This document shows, piece by piece, positions 27,839-35,854 of a DNA stretch of 64,000 nucleotides. The translations under genes and the position numbers were made by a program. Position 1 is the stretch's first letter. The number at the start of each line of letters is the position of its first letter. The DNA is from Hyphomonadaceae bacterium (GTDB taxonomy: Bacteria > Pseudomonadota > Alphaproteobacteria > Rhizobiales > Hyphomicrobiaceae), in contig JAIEQJ010000004.1 in assembly GCA_019747815.1 (NCBI GenBank), forward strand, positions 62,001-126,000, given 5' to 3'. The notes under the pieces were generated by a model. The model was not told the DNA's origin. It worked only from the letters and a program-made list of their open reading frames with translations, and made no database searches.

Positions 27839-28067
27839 GCAAACGCGCCTTTCCGTGGCCGTGCTGGCCGTCGAGCCTACTGCGGAATCAACGCTGATCC
27901 ACGCCCGGCGTATCCAGGCGAGCGATCGTGGAACCCGCTGACGATGCGCTTTTTCGAGGCTGTATGCGCGTTGCAGAACTCCCCCAAGCGCAAGAATCGC
28001 CTCAAAGGCTAGGATTGCCCTGCAATCGGGCAGAAAGATGCCGCAGTCGGGCGTGCGCCCGCGCCAG

Positions 28068-28991
28068 TCACTGTTTCGGTGGTGCCCTGCCCGGACGCGA
28101 GGGCAGGGATTTGAGGTAGGCGGCCATGGCCGCCCTGTCCGCGTCCGAGAGCCTGCCCATACTGGCTGCGACTGCGGCCATCGTCGATCCCACCGAGTCG
28201 TTGTCGGGCGTGAGCCCGCTCTGCAGCAGATAGGCGATATCCTTGTCCGACCAGGAGGCGAGGCCGTCGGCGTGGGGCGTGATGTTGGGCACCCATCCCT
28301 TGCCCTCCGCGTCCACGCCGCCGGCAAATCTGCGGTCGGCAATGATGCCGCCCAGGACAGTGCGCGGGCTGTGGCACTCCGCGCAGTGGCCGGGGCCCTC
28401 GACGAGATAGGCGCCGCGGTTGAGGCTGGCGCTCCTGGCGGGATCGGGCGCGAACGCCTTGCCATCGAGGTAGAGCAGGTTCCACAGCCCCAGCCCGCGG
28501 CGCACGTTGAATGGAAACGGCAGCGCGTGCGGCTCGGAGGCGACCGTTTCGGCCGGCAGGGATTTGATGAACTGGAACAGGTCGCGCACGTCATCCACCG
28601 CCATGCGCTGATACGAGGTGTAGGGGAATGCCGGGTAGAGGTGCTCGCCATTGCGGCCGACGCCGCGCAGCATGGCGTTGACAAAGGCCTCCTCCGGCCA
28701 CGCACCGATGCCGAACCGTGCATCGGGCGAGATATTGGGCACCTTGAAGGTGCCGAAGGGTGTGGCCAGTGCCAACCCTCCGCCCAGGCGCCGGTGGTCG
28801 TCCTGCTTGGGCGTGGCGTGGCAGGCGGCGCAGCCGCCGACATTGAACATCGTCTCGCCGTTGGCGAGGCTGGCGGTGCGGGGCGCCAGCGGTCCCTGCA
28901 CGGCCAGCGAGGGCATGGTGAGGACATAGAAGGCAGCGGCGCCGGCGAGCGCCACGACCGCCAATAGGGCAATGATCGGTTTCATGCGCAT
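28068..28991 (-). CDS. Membrane-anchored or periplasmic dihaem cytochrome c
   Basis: 307 residues. An N-terminal hydrophobic helix (PIIALLAVVALAGAAAFYVL) is followed by two haem c domains: CAACH (about residue 66) with a distal Met region near MFNVGG/KVPNISPD, and CAECHSPRTVLGG (about residue 194) with WVPNITPHADGL. The repeated PNISPD/PNITPH motif is typical of the cytochrome subunits of membrane alcohol or aldehyde dehydrogenases. No dehydrogenase partner is adjacent, so its electron donor is unknown. AAGGA precedes the ATG at 28991. Upstream lies copy B of the double-hairpin element. Confidence 0.88.
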   Translation of the reverse strand: MRMKPIIALLAVVALAGAAAFYVLTMPSLAVQGPLAPRTASLANGETMFNVGGCAACHATPKQDDHRRLGGGLALATPFGTFKVPNISPDARFGIGAWPEEAFVNAMLRGVGRNGEHLYPAFPYTSYQRMAVDDVRDLFQFIKSLPAETVASEPHALPFPFNVRRGLGLWNLLYLDGKAFAPDPARSASLNRGAYLVEGPGHCAECHSPRTVLGGIIADRRFAGGVDAEGKGWVPNITPHADGLASWSDKDIAYLLQSGLTPDNDSVGSTMAAVAASMGRLSDADRAAMAAYLKSLPSRPGRAPPKQ

Positions 28992-29106
28992 GCCGATCCT
29001 TGGCGTCTGAACGGTCCACCGTCCAATAACAAACGCGCGCGGGATGATTCCGCGCGCGTAGTTCATTGCAGCGCCGCACAACCCTCGTCCGTCTTGGCCG
29101 GGTCTC

Positions 29107-29270
29107 TAGTGTCCCGATCGCGAAGTTCGCCGGAACTTGCAGCAGGCGCTGAACGAACTTCGCGATCGAAAGGACACTAGCAAGCTCATGGTTCCAGTGT
29201 GATTCAGATCGAGAAATTCGCTCAGTAGGCGTGCTGCGAGGAAGGGTGAATTTCTCGATCATCACACTAG
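29107..29270. repeat. 161-bp double-hairpin element, copy B
   Basis: Same structure and length as the copy at 20398, with five substitutions, and the left TAGTGT is matched by ACACTA at the right end. Hairpin 2 is better paired here (GTGAATTTCTCGATCATCACAC). It fills the 310-base space between the two cytochrome genes; apart from it and the cytochrome leader I see nothing in that gap. Confidence 0.9.
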
Positions 29271-29301
29271 GCGTGGACGCGGAACCCGCGACCGGAGCCC
29301 C

Positions 29302-29739
29302 TCAACTCTTGGGTTTGCGGTAGGCCTTGTGGCAGCCGCCGCAGTTGCCGGCCAGCTTCGGCAGCTCCGCCTTCAGGCCGGCGTCGTCCTTGATGGCGGT
29401 TGCCGCGATCTGGGCGTCTGCCACCAGCTTGTCAAGCTTGGCCATCAGGTCGGCCTTGTTGTCGAAGGCGACCGGCAGCACGTCGGTCTCGCCGGCCTTG
29501 GAGTCGTCGGGGAACAGGCCCTTGGCCTTCGCCGCCGTCTCCTGCACGGCCTTCAAGGACGCCTGCACCTTGGCCAGATCGAACGGCGCCTCGCCTTTCG
29601 ACATGGCAACCGGGTCCTTCAGCGCGCCGGCCAACGCCTTCATCGCCTGCTTGCGCTGGTCGATGGCGGCCGGGTTCTGAGCCCAAACGAGTGTTGTGCA
29701 CACCGTCAAGGCCGCCAAGCCTGCAATCACTCGAAGCAT
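29302..29739 (-). CDS. Cytochrome c' / c-556 family protein
   Basis: 145 residues. A signal peptide (VIAGLAALTVCTTLVWAQ) precedes a four-helix-bundle cytochrome whose single haem site, CGGCHKAYRKPKS, lies at the very C-terminus, the diagnostic arrangement for class II cytochromes c. QRKQAMKALAGALKDPVAMSKGE is the typical first helix. Class II cytochromes are periplasmic and can bind NO or act in electron transfer. GGAGGAAGGG precedes the ATG at 29739. Its position next to the ECF sigma pair may mean shared stress control, which is inference. Confidence 0.9.
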   Translation of the reverse strand: MLRVIAGLAALTVCTTLVWAQNPAAIDQRKQAMKALAGALKDPVAMSKGEAPFDLAKVQASLKAVQETAAKAKGLFPDDSKAGETDVLPVAFDNKADLMAKLDKLVADAQIAATAIKDDAGLKAELPKLAGNCGGCHKAYRKPKS

Positions 29740-29912
29740 TTCCCTTCCTCCACATGACGGTAGCCGGCACGTCTGCCTCACGCCCCGCATGGAGCGATAG
29801 GTCCAGTGCCCGCCCGGATCGCACCCACGCGTTGCGCCGGCGCGGAATGAGAATACTTCGAGACAGCGGCAGGTAAATGCTGCCACGCCCACTTTATTTC
29901 CCGTCACACCTC

Positions 29913-29938
29913 GGAATAAACTGGCGCTGTTGAGCGTC
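29913..29938 (+). promoter_or_regulatory. ECF-type promoter upstream of the sigma factor gene
   Basis: GGAAT and CGTC are separated by 17 bases, matching the -35/-10 form recognised by many ECF sigma factors. It is 59 bases from the TTG start at 29997, consistent with autoregulation. Confidence 0.5.
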
Positions 29939-29996
29939 AGCGGAAGTGCGGTTGCCAAGCGGGAGAGTTGCGCAGCAGAAAAACAGGGGGAACTGC

Positions 29997-30515
29997 TTGA
30001 CCACGCGCCGTGAAGCCGTCGCCGCTGAAATTCCGCGCCTGCGCCGCTATGCGCGCGCTCTGCTCGGTGACGACGGTGAGGCCGACGATTTGATTCAGGA
30101 CACGTTGGAGCGCGCACTGGCGCGCCTGCCGCAATGGCGCGACGGCGACAATCCCCGCAAGTGGCTGTTCTCCATCCTGCACAACCTGCACGTGGACGGC
30201 CTGCGCCGCAAGTCGCGCCGGCCGCCGCACGTGGGGCTGGAGAGCCTCGGGGTCGACCAGTCTTCGCCCTCTGCCGATGGAGCGAGCGGCCGCGATCTCG
30301 ACCATGCCTTGCAGCTCCTGAGCGGCGAGCAGCGGCAGGTGGTGCTGCTCGTGGGGCTGGAGGGGCTGAGCTATGCGGAAACCGCCGAGGTGTTGGATAT
30401 CCCCGTCGGCACAGTGATGTCGCGGCTCGCGCGCGGTCGCGAGCGGCTGCGCACGCTGATGGACTATGAAGGCGGCGACAGGAACGGCCGCGCATCGCTG
30501 CGGAGAGTCAAATGA
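29997..30515 (+). CDS. ECF RNA polymerase sigma factor
   Basis: 172 residues. Region 2 shows RYARALLGDDGEADDLIQDTLERAL with the core-binding and -10 recognising helices; NPRKWLFSILHNLHVDGLRR continues it. Region 4, EQRQVVLLVGLEGLSYAETAEVLDIPVGTVMSRLARGRERLR, is a clear helix-turn-helix for the -35. The start is taken as the TTG at 29997, six bases after GGGGG; a GTG at 29946 would add 17 poorly conserved residues. Its last four bases overlap the anti-sigma start (ATGA), so the pair is translationally coupled and the promoter at 29913 fits self-activation. Confidence 0.87.
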   Translation: MTTRREAVAAEIPRLRRYARALLGDDGEADDLIQDTLERALARLPQWRDGDNPRKWLFSILHNLHVDGLRRKSRRPPHVGLESLGVDQSSPSADGASGRDLDHALQLLSGEQRQVVLLVGLEGLSYAETAEVLDIPVGTVMSRLARGRERLRTLMDYEGGDRNGRASLRRVK

Positions 30516-31321
30516 TGGCTCCGCGCCGCTCGAGCGAGAGTGAGCTGCACGCCTTCGTGGACGGCGAGCTGACGGCGGACGAGCGCGCCGAGGTGGAGGC
30601 AGCCCTTGCATCCTCGCCCCAGGCGCTGGAGCTGGTGCGCGACGTGCGCGAGATCAACGACGCGCTGCGGCAGCGCTATGCCGGCCGCCTGAGCGAGCCG
30701 CTGCCGCCGGCCCTGCACAAGCCGCTTGCGCGTCTGGGGCGGCGGCCCGTTGCGCCCTTCGCCACGCTCGCGCGCTGGGCGGCTGCCGCCGCCGTGGTGA
30801 TGGCGGCCGGTGCGGCCGGCTATGGTGCGCGCGGCCTGTTGGCGGAAACGCGCCGGTCGGAGGCCGCCTTCGTCACGACGGCGCTCGGGGCGCACACGGT
30901 GTATGTGCCGGAAGTGCGCCATCCGGTGGAGGTGAAGGCCGACGAGGCCCATCTCGTGCGCTGGCTCGCCAAGCGGGTCGGCGCGGACGTGCGCGCGCCG
31001 GCGCTCGGCAGCCTCGGCTGGCGGCTGATGGGCGGACGGCTGCTGCCCGACCAGGGCCTGCCCGCCGCCCAGTTCATGTACGAGGACGCCAGCGGGCGGC
31101 GCCTGACGCTCTATGTGCGCAAGGAGACCGGGCTCAACAACACATCCTTCCGCTTCCACGAGAAGGACGGGTTCGGCGCGTTCTACTGGATCGATCGGCC
31201 TCTCGCCTATGCCCTGTCCGGCCGGCTGTCGCGCGATGAGCTGATGAACCTCGCCAATGTCGTGTACGCGCAGCTCGAGGCCCAGGAGGCGGGCAAGGCG
31301 TCCGGCGGGCAGGCGCAATAG
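30512..31321 (+). CDS. Transmembrane anti-sigma factor
   Basis: 269 residues. An N-terminal cytoplasmic domain, SESELHAFVDGELTADERAEVEAALA, has the pattern of ASD-type anti-sigma domains without the zinc HxxxCxxC motif. A single transmembrane helix (WAAAAAVVMAAGAAGYGARGLL, about residues 87-108) follows, then a periplasmic domain of about 150 residues with LTLYVRKETGLNNTSFRFHEKDGFGAFYWID. The sensed signal is unknown. It overlaps the sigma gene by four bases, the usual sigma/anti-sigma arrangement. Confidence 0.85.
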   Translation: MMAPRRSSESELHAFVDGELTADERAEVEAALASSPQALELVRDVREINDALRQRYAGRLSEPLPPALHKPLARLGRRPVAPFATLARWAAAAAVVMAAGAAGYGARGLLAETRRSEAAFVTTALGAHTVYVPEVRHPVEVKADEAHLVRWLAKRVGADVRAPALGSLGWRLMGGRLLPDQGLPAAQFMYEDASGRRLTLYVRKETGLNNTSFRFHEKDGFGAFYWIDRPLAYALSGRLSRDELMNLANVVYAQLEAQEAGKASGGQAQ

Positions 31322-31330
31322 GCGGCGCCC

Positions 31331-31631
31331 TCAAAACGGGGAAGGTTGGTAGGTGTGGTCCACCGGCACGCAATTGCGGTGTCCGGCTTCGATGCACATG
31401 CGCACGCGAGTAGGTGCGCAGGCTGTCGATGAGCCAGGTGCCGAGCACCAGGATGCAGACGATGACGGCGAGCGCGGCGAAGTTCTGCCGCATGCGCATC
31501 CGGTCGTCGGCATCATCGCCGGCGCGCGCGCGGGCGCGCGCAGACAGCGGGCTGGTCAGGGCCGGCGGCGGTTGCACCGGGCGGCTCGCCCGCAGCCGGG
31601 CGCGGGCCGTCTTGAGGGGGATGACGGTCAT
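31331..31631 (-). pseudogene. Small membrane protein with a frameshift
   Basis: From the ATG at 31631 one frame gives MTVIPLKTARARLRAS, then a transmembrane helix (FAALAVIVCILVLGTWLID) and SLRTYSR. The continuation in that frame is nonsense. In the next frame the sequence reads MCIEAGHRNCVPVDHTYQPSPF and stops at 31331. Alphaproteobacterial relatives I remember have a helix followed by a Cys-Leu/Ile-Glu-Ala-Gly-x-Arg-Asn-Cys segment, so the two parts belong together. One extra base near 31410-31420 would explain it: either a real mutation or a sequencing error. Confidence 0.55.
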
Positions 31632-31720
31632 GTCGGTCGTCGGTAGCCGCGGTGGCATGGCACTCTGGGGCACTCTTGGGCGATCTTGCCAGACCGCTTG
31701 TTTGCGCTCAAGGTCGGCCC

Positions 31721-31840
31721 ATGACCTTGACCAGCCGTTTGCGCGCCGCTTGGGGTTGCAGCGCATGCCGGTTCTACCGGCGGGCGGCGGTTGCGCTTGT
31801 CGTCCTCATCGCTCTGGCATGGCTGCTGCCGAGCCCATGA
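31721..31840 (+). CDS. Small membrane protein (39 aa) coupled to a GNAT gene
   Basis: The 39-residue frame MTLTSRLRAAWGCSACRF onward has a basic, Cys-containing N-terminus and one hydrophobic helix (AAVALVVLIALAWLLPSP). Its stop TGA overlaps the ATG of the next gene at 31837 (ATGA), which suggests translational coupling. The ribosome site is weak (AAGGTCGG ten bases upstream). No family recognised. Confidence 0.45.
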   Translation: MTLTSRLRAAWGCSACRFYRRAAVALVVLIALAWLLPSP

Positions 31841-32322
31841 CGAGCGGAGCCGTCATCGAGCGGGGTTTCGACGCAGCCAGCCGTGGCGCGGTGGTGGCGC
31901 TGCTGCGCGAGTACGAAGCGGGCCTTGGCATCTCGCTGTGCTTTCAGAATTTCGAGGCGGAGATTGCCGCTCTTCCTGGGGCTTACGCGCCGCCCAAGGG
32001 CCAGTTGCTGCTGCTGCGCGATGGCGCCGGCGTGCTCATCGGCTGCGTGGCTGTGCGGCCCGGTCAGGGCACCGCGGATCTCTGCGAGATGAAGCGTCTC
32101 TACGTGCGGCCCGCAGCCCGCGGCGGCGGCCTCGGCCGCCGCCTGGCTCTGGCCGCGATCGCAGAGGCGCGGCTGTTGGGCTATCGCCGCATGTGTTTGG
32201 ATACGCTCCCCGCCATGCACGGCGCGCAGGCGCTCTACCGGTCGCTTGGATTCCGCCAGGTCGGCATGGCGGCGTCAGAGCCGCCCGTGCTGCTCTTCGA
32301 GCGCGACCTCCGCCCGCCCTAG
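31837..32322 (+). CDS. GNAT family N-acetyltransferase
   Basis: 161 residues. GNAT motifs: GQLLLLRDGAGVLIGCVAVRP (beta strands 2-4), MKRLYVRPAARGGGLGRRLALAAIAEARLLG with the acetyl-CoA pyrophosphate loop R-x-x-G-x-G/A, and a C-terminal MHGAQALYRSLGFRQVG. N-acetylation of an amine substrate, not identifiable. Start: the ATG at 31837, overlapping the stop of the small ORF before it; the ATG at 31819 in the same frame is the alternative. Confidence 0.87.
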   Translation: MTSGAVIERGFDAASRGAVVALLREYEAGLGISLCFQNFEAEIAALPGAYAPPKGQLLLLRDGAGVLIGCVAVRPGQGTADLCEMKRLYVRPAARGGGLGRRLALAAIAEARLLGYRRMCLDTLPAMHGAQALYRSLGFRQVGMAASEPPVLLFERDLRPP

Positions 32323-32384
32323 CGGCCATAGAACAGCGCCGCCTCTACCGGCGCCGCCGCGACGATCGTCCGGCTCTCGTTGGC

Positions 32385-32618
32385 TCAGACCGGCGAGGCC
32401 GGTGCGCGCCGGCCGAACAGGCTCAGCATGGCCCTGATCCAGTCGCCCCGGTGGCGGTGTGCGATCGGCGTGGGGGCGAGCAAGACGGCCTCGTTGGGCC
32501 GCCAGCCGGATGCCTCGGTGTCCTTCCCCTGCGCCTCGACATCCTCGTAAGGCTCATCGGAGGCCGCCATGGCAAAGCCCGCTGCACGAGCTGCGTTGTT
32601 GAGCTTCTCCATTCCCAT
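32385..32618 (-). CDS. Hypothetical small protein (77 aa)
   Basis: 77 residues, MGMEKLNNAARAAGFAMA onward, acidic in the middle (SDEPYEDVEAQGKDTEAS) and ending in a short amphipathic stretch (GDWIRAMLSLFGRR). No ribosome site is obvious before the ATG at 32618. The composition is protein-like, not the Arg/Ala/Pro of shadow frames, hence listed with low confidence. No family recognised. Confidence 0.4.
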   Translation of the reverse strand: MGMEKLNNAARAAGFAMAASDEPYEDVEAQGKDTEASGWRPNEAVLLAPTPIAHRHRGDWIRAMLSLFGRRAPASPV

Positions 32619-33222
32619 GGCACGTCAACTCACACGCCCAAGTATCCGTTCCAGGATCGGTTTTTGGGCTCAACCAAATCCGCGGCGTACATTCCCACCG
32701 CTTGCGAACTTAGTGGGTCATCACCATGGCAGGTCAAGATAAATATCGTAATCATTGGTGATCGAGGACTTTCGCCGCTGCACAACCATGCGCCTGCGCG
32801 CTGTGCCGCCACGCGTCCCGGCAGCGCCGCCGGTCGATCGAACTGCCAAGGCTAACAGCCACTTCCGGCCTCTTCGCCAATCCTTCGCAGATGCAACATG
32901 CTGTCCGGCTGCGGCGCACGGGACCATTCACCCGTGCGACAACCCTCGGCAGCTACAACCCGCTCTCCGTCATCCCACGCCGCCATGACGCTCGCGTGAC
33001 AGCAGCGGTCGCGGGATGGAGCCCGCTCGCGCGCCAGGCTTGCGCCGCTCGGGTGCGCGCCCCGCGATGCCGCGTCTGCGTTTCGTCGTGGCGCAAAACC
33101 GTGTGTTGGCGCTTGCGCTCGTCCCGGCGCGGGTTCACGATATCCGCACGCGCCCCGTGAAGCTCAGGCGCGGGCGCGCGAGCTTGCGTGTCCTCTTGCC
33201 TGGGCTGATCACGGAGGATCCC
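32619..33222. other. 604-base gap with three consecutive hairpins, no convincing gene
   Basis: The longest gene-free stretch here. Three inverted repeats follow one another: GCCCAA/TTGGGC (32636-32669), CCCAC/GTGGG (32694-32717) and ATCACCA/TGGTGAT (32720-32762), in sequence that is AT-richer than its surroundings. This could be a structured RNA or 5' leader, but orientation is unclear and no promoter is convincing. The remainder up to the GTPase gene looks like unremarkable spacer, ending in that gene's GGAGG ribosome site. Confidence 0.35.
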
Positions 33223-35274
33223 ATGGGGCAAAATGGTGGCACTGCCGCCCGCAGCTCCCGCTGCATCGCACTTGTCGGGCCTTACCTCTCTGGCAAGACC
33301 ACACTCCTCGAAGCCATTCTCGCACGCACCGGCGCGGTCACGCGCCAAGGCAAGGTCACAGATAGGAATACCGTCGGCGACGGCGCCGCAGAGGCCCGCG
33401 ATCACGGCATGAGCGTCGAGCTCAACATCGCCGACACCGCATTTCTCGACGACAAGTTCACCTTCATCGATTGCCCCGGCTCCATCGAGTTCCAGCATGA
33501 AGGCGCGCTGGCATTGACCGCCTGCGATGCCGCCGTCGTCGTGTGCGAGCCCGATCCCAAGCGCGTACCCGCGCTGCAGCTCATCCTCAAGCAGCTCGAG
33601 GACCGCGGCATTCCCCGCTTCCTGTTCCTCAACAAGATCGATTCGTTCAACGCGCAGGTGCGCGACATCCTGCCCACGCTGCAGCCGGCGAGCGCCAAGC
33701 CGCTGGTGCTGCGGCAGATCCCGATCTGGGAGAAGGGCGCCGCGTCCGGTTTCGTCGACCTCGCCCTGGAACGGGCCTTCGTCTACCGCAAGCAGGCGAA
33801 CGCCGAAGTGATCGACATGCCGGCCGTCGTCAAGGACCGAGAGACGGAAGCGCGCTTCAAGATGCTCGAGCAGCTCGCCGACTACGACGACGAGCTCATG
33901 GAGCAATTGCTGAGCGACATGCAGCCGACCCGCGACAAGGTTTTTGCCGACCTCGTGAAGGAGGTGCAGGAGGGGCTGATCGTGCCGGTGCTGCTGGGCT
34001 CGGCCGAGAACGGCAACGGCATCCTGCGGCTCTTGAAGGCGCTGCGCCACGAGGCCCCGTTCGTCGAGCGCACGGCGCGGCGGCTCAAGCTCGAGAATGC
34101 CAAGTCCGCTGCGCATGTGATCAAGACCCTGTACACCCCGCACGGCGGCAAGGTCAGCGTGGTGCGGGTGCTGGCCGGTGAGTTCGGCGAGGGCACGGTG
34201 GTGCAGGGCGCGCGTTCCGAGGAGCGCGCCGCCGCCGCCTTCTCGCTGCTTGGCGAGGATGCCCGCAAGCGCGGGCCGGCCAAGGCCGGCGAGACGGTGG
34301 CGCTTGGACGGCTGGAGAAGATCCTCTCGGGTGAGACCCTGTCGGCAGAGAAGGGCGGCAGCATTCAGGTGCCCGCGCCGGAGCCGACGCAGCCGGTCTA
34401 CGGCATCGCCATCAACGTCAAGGACCGCAAGGACGAGGTGAAGCTGACCAGCGCGCTGGCCCGCCTGATGGAGGAAGATCCATCGCTCAAGCTGGAGCAC
34501 GCCAAGGACACGCACCAGATGGTGCTGTGGGGCCAGGGCGAGATGCACTTGAGGGTGGCCTTGGAGCGCCTGAAGCGCAAGTACGGTGTCGATGCCGGCT
34601 CCAAGCCGCGGCAGGTGCCCTACAAGGAAACCATCCGCAAGGGCGTCGAGGTGCGCGGCCGGCACAAGAAGCAGTCGGGCGGCCATGGGCAGTTCGGCGA
34701 CGTGGTGCTCGACATCAAGCCGCTGCCGCGCGGTACGGGCTTTCAGTTCGCCGAGACCATCACCGGCGGCGTGGTGCCGCGGCAGTTCATCCCCTCCGTG
34801 GAGATCGGCGTGGAGGACTATCTGCAGCGCGGACCGCTCGGTGGGTTTCCGGTGGTCGACGTATCGGTGACGCTGACCGACGGCTCCTACCACTCGGTCG
34901 ACAGCTCCGACATGGCATTCCGCCAGGCCGGCCGCATCGGTATGTCGGAGGGCATGCCCAAATGCAGCCCGGTGCTGTTGGAGCCCATCATGGAGGTGGA
35001 GATTGCCATCCCCTCGGAGGCGACGGCGCGCGTCAACGGCATGATCCCGCAGCGACGCGGGCAGATCCTGGGCTTTGATGCGCGCGAGGGCTGGCCCGGC
35101 TGGGACGTGGTGCGGGCCCAGATCCCCGAATCGGAAATGCAGGATCTGATCGTGGAGCTGCGGTCGGCGACCGCGGGTGTGGGCACCTACACCGCCAAGT
35201 TCCACCATCTGGCCGAGCTGACCGGCCGCCTCGCCGACAATGTGCTCGCCGCTCACAAGGCGGCTGCGGAATAG
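33223..35274 (+). CDS. Elongation factor G-like translational GTPase (EF-G2 / FusA2 type)
   Basis: 683 residues with the full EF-G domain order. The P-loop is GPYLSGKTTLLEA (about residue 20), the G3 region reads IDCPGSIEFQHEG, and G4 is FLNKIDSF. Domain II/III contain HQMVLWGQGEMHLRVALERL; domain IV has GRHKKQSGGHGQFGDVVLDI and GGVVPRQFIPSVEIG; domain V ends RRGQILGFDAREGW. The His of the canonical DxPGH motif is a Ser here, as in the EF-G-like FusA2 family, so GTP hydrolysis probably differs from that of true EF-G. Role unknown. GGAGG stands six bases before the ATG at 33223. Confidence 0.88.
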   Translation: MGQNGGTAARSSRCIALVGPYLSGKTTLLEAILARTGAVTRQGKVTDRNTVGDGAAEARDHGMSVELNIADTAFLDDKFTFIDCPGSIEFQHEGALALTACDAAVVVCEPDPKRVPALQLILKQLEDRGIPRFLFLNKIDSFNAQVRDILPTLQPASAKPLVLRQIPIWEKGAASGFVDLALERAFVYRKQANAEVIDMPAVVKDRETEARFKMLEQLADYDDELMEQLLSDMQPTRDKVFADLVKEVQEGLIVPVLLGSAENGNGILRLLKALRHEAPFVERTARRLKLENAKSAAHVIKTLYTPHGGKVSVVRVLAGEFGEGTVVQGARSEERAAAAFSLLGEDARKRGPAKAGETVALGRLEKILSGETLSAEKGGSIQVPAPEPTQPVYGIAINVKDRKDEVKLTSALARLMEEDPSLKLEHAKDTHQMVLWGQGEMHLRVALERLKRKYGVDAGSKPRQVPYKETIRKGVEVRGRHKKQSGGHGQFGDVVLDIKPLPRGTGFQFAETITGGVVPRQFIPSVEIGVEDYLQRGPLGGFPVVDVSVTLTDGSYHSVDSSDMAFRQAGRIGMSEGMPKCSPVLLEPIMEVEIAIPSEATARVNGMIPQRRGQILGFDAREGWPGWDVVRAQIPESEMQDLIVELRSATAGVGTYTAKFHHLAELTGRLADNVLAAHKAAAE

Positions 35275-35287
35275 ATGGAGACCGGTG

Positions 35288-35755
35288 ATGATCAAGCAGG
35301 GAAGCATCTGGTGGACTGAGCTGCAGTCGCGCGATCCCGACAAGGCGCGCGCGTTCTACAAGAAGGTGATTGGCTGGAAGCCGTTCGTCGCCGCCGCCGG
35401 CGACATGCAGCGCAAGGCCAAGCCGGGCGAGCCGAGCTACACCCTCTTCAACGTGGGCGAGCAGGCCGCGTGCGGCGCCTTTCAGATGGATGGCCCGGAC
35501 ATGCAGGGCGTACCGCCGCACTGGTTCACCTACATCGCGGTCGACAACGTCGACGCCGCTTGCCGCAAGGTCGACAAGGCCGGCGGCAAGGTGATGCGGC
35601 CTCCATTCGACATCCCGGGCGTGGGCCGCATTGCCATCATTCAGGATCTGGAGGGCGCCATGGTCGGGCTCGGCACGCCGGCCGCGCCCCCCAAGGCGAA
35701 GAAGAGCGGAGCTGCCAAGAACAAGAAGAAGGCCGCAAAGAAGAAGAGAAAATAG
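35288..35755 (+). CDS. VOC family protein (glyoxalase/bleomycin-resistance fold) with basic tail
   Basis: 155 residues. Two VOC half-domains: IWWTELQSRDPDKARAFYKKVIGWK and PPHWFTYIAVDNVDAACRKVDKAGGKVMRPPFDIPGVGRIAIIQDLEG. The PFD...GVGRIAIIQDPxG pattern is common in uncharacterised VOC hydroxylase-like proteins. After residue 130 comes a Lys-rich tail (KAKKSGAAKNKKKAAKKKRK) that could bind nucleic acid or polyanions. The start is the ATG at 35288, 13 bases after the EF-G-like gene's stop, so the two may be cotranscribed. Confidence 0.85.
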   Translation: MIKQGSIWWTELQSRDPDKARAFYKKVIGWKPFVAAAGDMQRKAKPGEPSYTLFNVGEQAACGAFQMDGPDMQGVPPHWFTYIAVDNVDAACRKVDKAGGKVMRPPFDIPGVGRIAIIQDLEGAMVGLGTPAAPPKAKKSGAAKNKKKAAKKKRK

Positions 35756-35793
35756 GCGGCTTCTGCCTCTGGCATATCTCTTCAGTTGCTCAT

Positions 35794-35828
35794 GCCCTCT
35801 CCCCACTTCTCCAGCATGGGGAGAGGGC
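35794..35828. terminator. Dispersed palindrome acting as a probable bidirectional terminator
   Basis: Perfect 12-bp arms GCCCTCTCCCCA and TGGGGAGAGGGC with an 11-base loop, placed between two converging genes. Same family as the repeat at 3578. No U-tract on either side. Confidence 0.55.
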
Positions 35829-35854
35829 AAGGGTAAGCGCGAGCGCGGCCGGGC

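Noticed and set aside
32953-35343. A 796-codon minus-strand frame opposite the EF-G-like gene
   Set aside because: Antisense shadow of a gene with unmistakable GTPase motifs; composition is atypical for protein.
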